Shown: positions 62,955 to 64,000 of the stretch, piece by piece
Layout: the number at the start of each line of letters is the position of its first letter
Position numbering within the stretch: position 1 is the first letter of the stretch
Assembly: GCA_040755155.1 (NCBI GenBank)
Contig: JBFMBP010000037.1
Coordinates: forward strand, 62,001-126,000
Length of the DNA stretch: 64,000 nucleotides
Source of the DNA: Candidatus Omnitrophota bacterium
GTDB taxonomy: Bacteria > Hinthialibacterota > Hinthialibacteria > Hinthialibacterales > Hinthialibacteraceae
Direction of reading: 5' to 3'
Made by a program: the position numbers and the translations under genes
Notes under the pieces: generated by a model
Seen by the model: only the letters and a program-made list of their open reading frames with translations
Database searches by the model: none
What the model was told of the DNA's origin: nothing

Positions 62955-64000
62955 ATGAAATCCCCATTTTTCGACGCCCGCTTGTTGCGGCGGCTTTGGG
63001 AAATTTCCTGGCCTACCATCGTCTACGCCATTCTGGAAACGACCGTAGGCTTGGCGGATATCTATTTTTCCGGCTTTTTGGGCAGCGACGCCGTGGCCGC
63101 CGTCGGATTTTCCCGCCAGATTTTTCTCGTGCTCATGATCGGCACGTTGGCGATAACCACCGGGACCATCACTCTGGTAGCTCAATATTTCGGGGCGGGA
63201 CGCTGCGATATGGCTTCCGCGGCGGCGACGCAATCGCTGCGGCTGGCGGTTATCTCGGGTTTGATTCTCGGCGTCATCGGCGCGGCGTTGGCTAGTCCCA
63301 GCCTGCTGCTTTTGGGCGCGGAGGGCGATGTTCTGATTCAAGGGTCGGCTTACTTGCGCATCCTCATGGGCGGCGTCGTCTTCTTGATGATCAATTATTC
63401 CGTCAACGCCGTTTTCCGCGCACTGGGCGATACGAAGACGCCGCTGAAGATCACATCGGTCATTAACGTTTTGAATATAGGATTGGATTACGTTTTCGTA
63501 TTCGGCCTGAGCTTCATTCCCGCTTTGGGAGTCAAGGGCATCGCTTTGGGAACCATTATGGCGCGGGCGCTGGGAGCCGCCTGGGCTTTGGCGATATTGT
63601 CCCTTCCCTCCCGCGAAGTGAGGTTAATCTGGGATTTGCCCGCGCAAAAAGACCTAATAACTCGTCTATTGAGCATCGGCCTGCCGTCGGGTTTTTCCGG
63701 CTTCTTCCGCAACGGCGCCCGCATTGTTTTTTTCGCCATTCTCGCTTCCACATCGGCGGGAACGGCGGCAGTGGCCGTAGCCTCCATCGGCTTTCAGGTG
63801 CGCATGTTGGCCATCATGCCCGCTCTCGCCATCCAAGCGGCGGTCTCCGCACTTGTCGGCCAGAGCATCGGCGCCAACAATCTCGAAGAAGCGGAAGGCT
63901 ACGGATGGACATCGATCAAGTTCTGCGTTTTGATTTTCGGATTTCTGAGCCTCTTGCTTTTTTTGTTTCCCGCGCGAATCGTCCGCTTATTCACCGATGT
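62955..64000 (+). CDS. MATE-family efflux transporter (3'-partial)
   Basis: Open to the window end (348 complete codons seen). Starts MKSPFFDARLLRRLWEISWP; then the MATE pattern of paired helices: TIVYAILETTVGLADIYFSG, FLVLMIGTLAITTGTITLVA followed by QYFGAGR, FRALGDTKTPLKITSVINVL (highly typical), VKGIALGTIMAR and, in the second half, IGFQVRMLAIMPALAIQAA and LVGQSIGANNLEEAEGYGW. About nine membrane segments are visible of the usual twelve. Na+- or H+-coupled exporter of drugs or metabolites in the inner membrane. Weak ribosome-binding site. Confidence 0.93.
   Translation, partial: MKSPFFDARLLRRLWEISWPTIVYAILETTVGLADIYFSGFLGSDAVAAVGFSRQIFLVLMIGTLAITTGTITLVAQYFGAGRCDMASAAATQSLRLAVISGLILGVIGAALASPSLLLLGAEGDVLIQGSAYLRILMGGVVFLMINYSVNAVFRALGDTKTPLKITSVINVLNIGLDYVFVFGLSFIPALGVKGIALGTIMARALGAAWALAILSLPSREVRLIWDLPAQKDLITRLLSIGLPSGFSGFFRNGARIVFFAILASTSAGTAAVAVASIGFQVRMLAIMPALAIQAAVSALVGQSIGANNLEEAEGYGWTSIKFCVLIFGFLSLLLFLFPARIVRLFTD

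Overview
The window is a gene-dense stretch (about 50 protein genes on both strands, Shine-Dalgarno starts, roughly 50% GC by eye) from a Gram-negative-type bacterium. It encodes an O-antigen ligase, a periplasmic parvulin, lipoproteins and many secreted beta-rich proteins. A long secreted FG-GAP protein with a Thr/Pro linker, a URO-D-like methyltransferase-family protein, a DUF4434-like protein and very many dispersed palindromes suggest an uncultured candidate-phylum bacterium of the Hydrogenedentes/Sumerlaeota/Poribacteria sort. That placement is inference only. I saw no rRNA, tRNA or CRISPR array.

Region 1 (1-12.4 kb) is the end of a non-ribosomal peptide synthetase line: (A)-T-E-C-A-T-C in one protein, then A-T-TE in a second protein whose start overlaps the first gene's stop. 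The complete A domain of the first protein reads as an Asn code. The last A domain is interrupted between motifs a2 and a3 by an NRPS-type methyltransferase domain and reads as an aliphatic code. A lone EctB-type aminotransferase follows and would supply diaminobutyrate. A roughly 154-bp MITE lies between them and supplies the synthetase's last residues and stop codon.

Region 2 (12.4-29 kb) holds surface and secreted proteins: an anchored coiled-coil protein, a protein built from GNxPIN repeats, a DUF1232 protein, an IS4 transposase remnant, a DUF4434-like protein bracketed by long direct repeats, the FG-GAP protein, an esterase-like protein and a tandem beta-sandwich protein. Three of the secreted proteins end in the same kind of pentapeptide, W[STE][LF]Y preceded by D or P.

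Region 3 (29-51.8 kb) is mostly housekeeping and signalling: TrmJ-like methyltransferase, URO-D-like protein, RecQ, a PAS histidine kinase with a Cys cluster, a sulfatase-fold lipoprotein without the usual Cys, a Fic protein, MTA phosphorylase, YicC, a histidine kinase next to an O-antigen ligase, a thioredoxin-like lipoprotein, FolD, an unknown protein coupled to LysA, class II aldolase and PdxA.

Region 4 (51.8-53.4 kb) is a compact toxin-antitoxin island: a broken DUF4258 gene, DUF2283, a second MITE, a YgiT-type zinc-finger gene that has lost its start, and an intact HicB-HicA pair.

Region 5 (53.4-64 kb) holds RuvB, a repeat-filled gap, GlcF, a parvulin-type PPIase, an HTH-EIIA fusion, a small protein behind a near-consensus promoter, an aldo/keto reductase, an SH3-like exported protein, a small lipoprotein, a tandem ThyX-like protein and a MATE exporter that runs off the end.

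At least eight families of dispersed palindromic or inverted repeats were found by eye. Several supply stop codons or protein tails, or have damaged genes.
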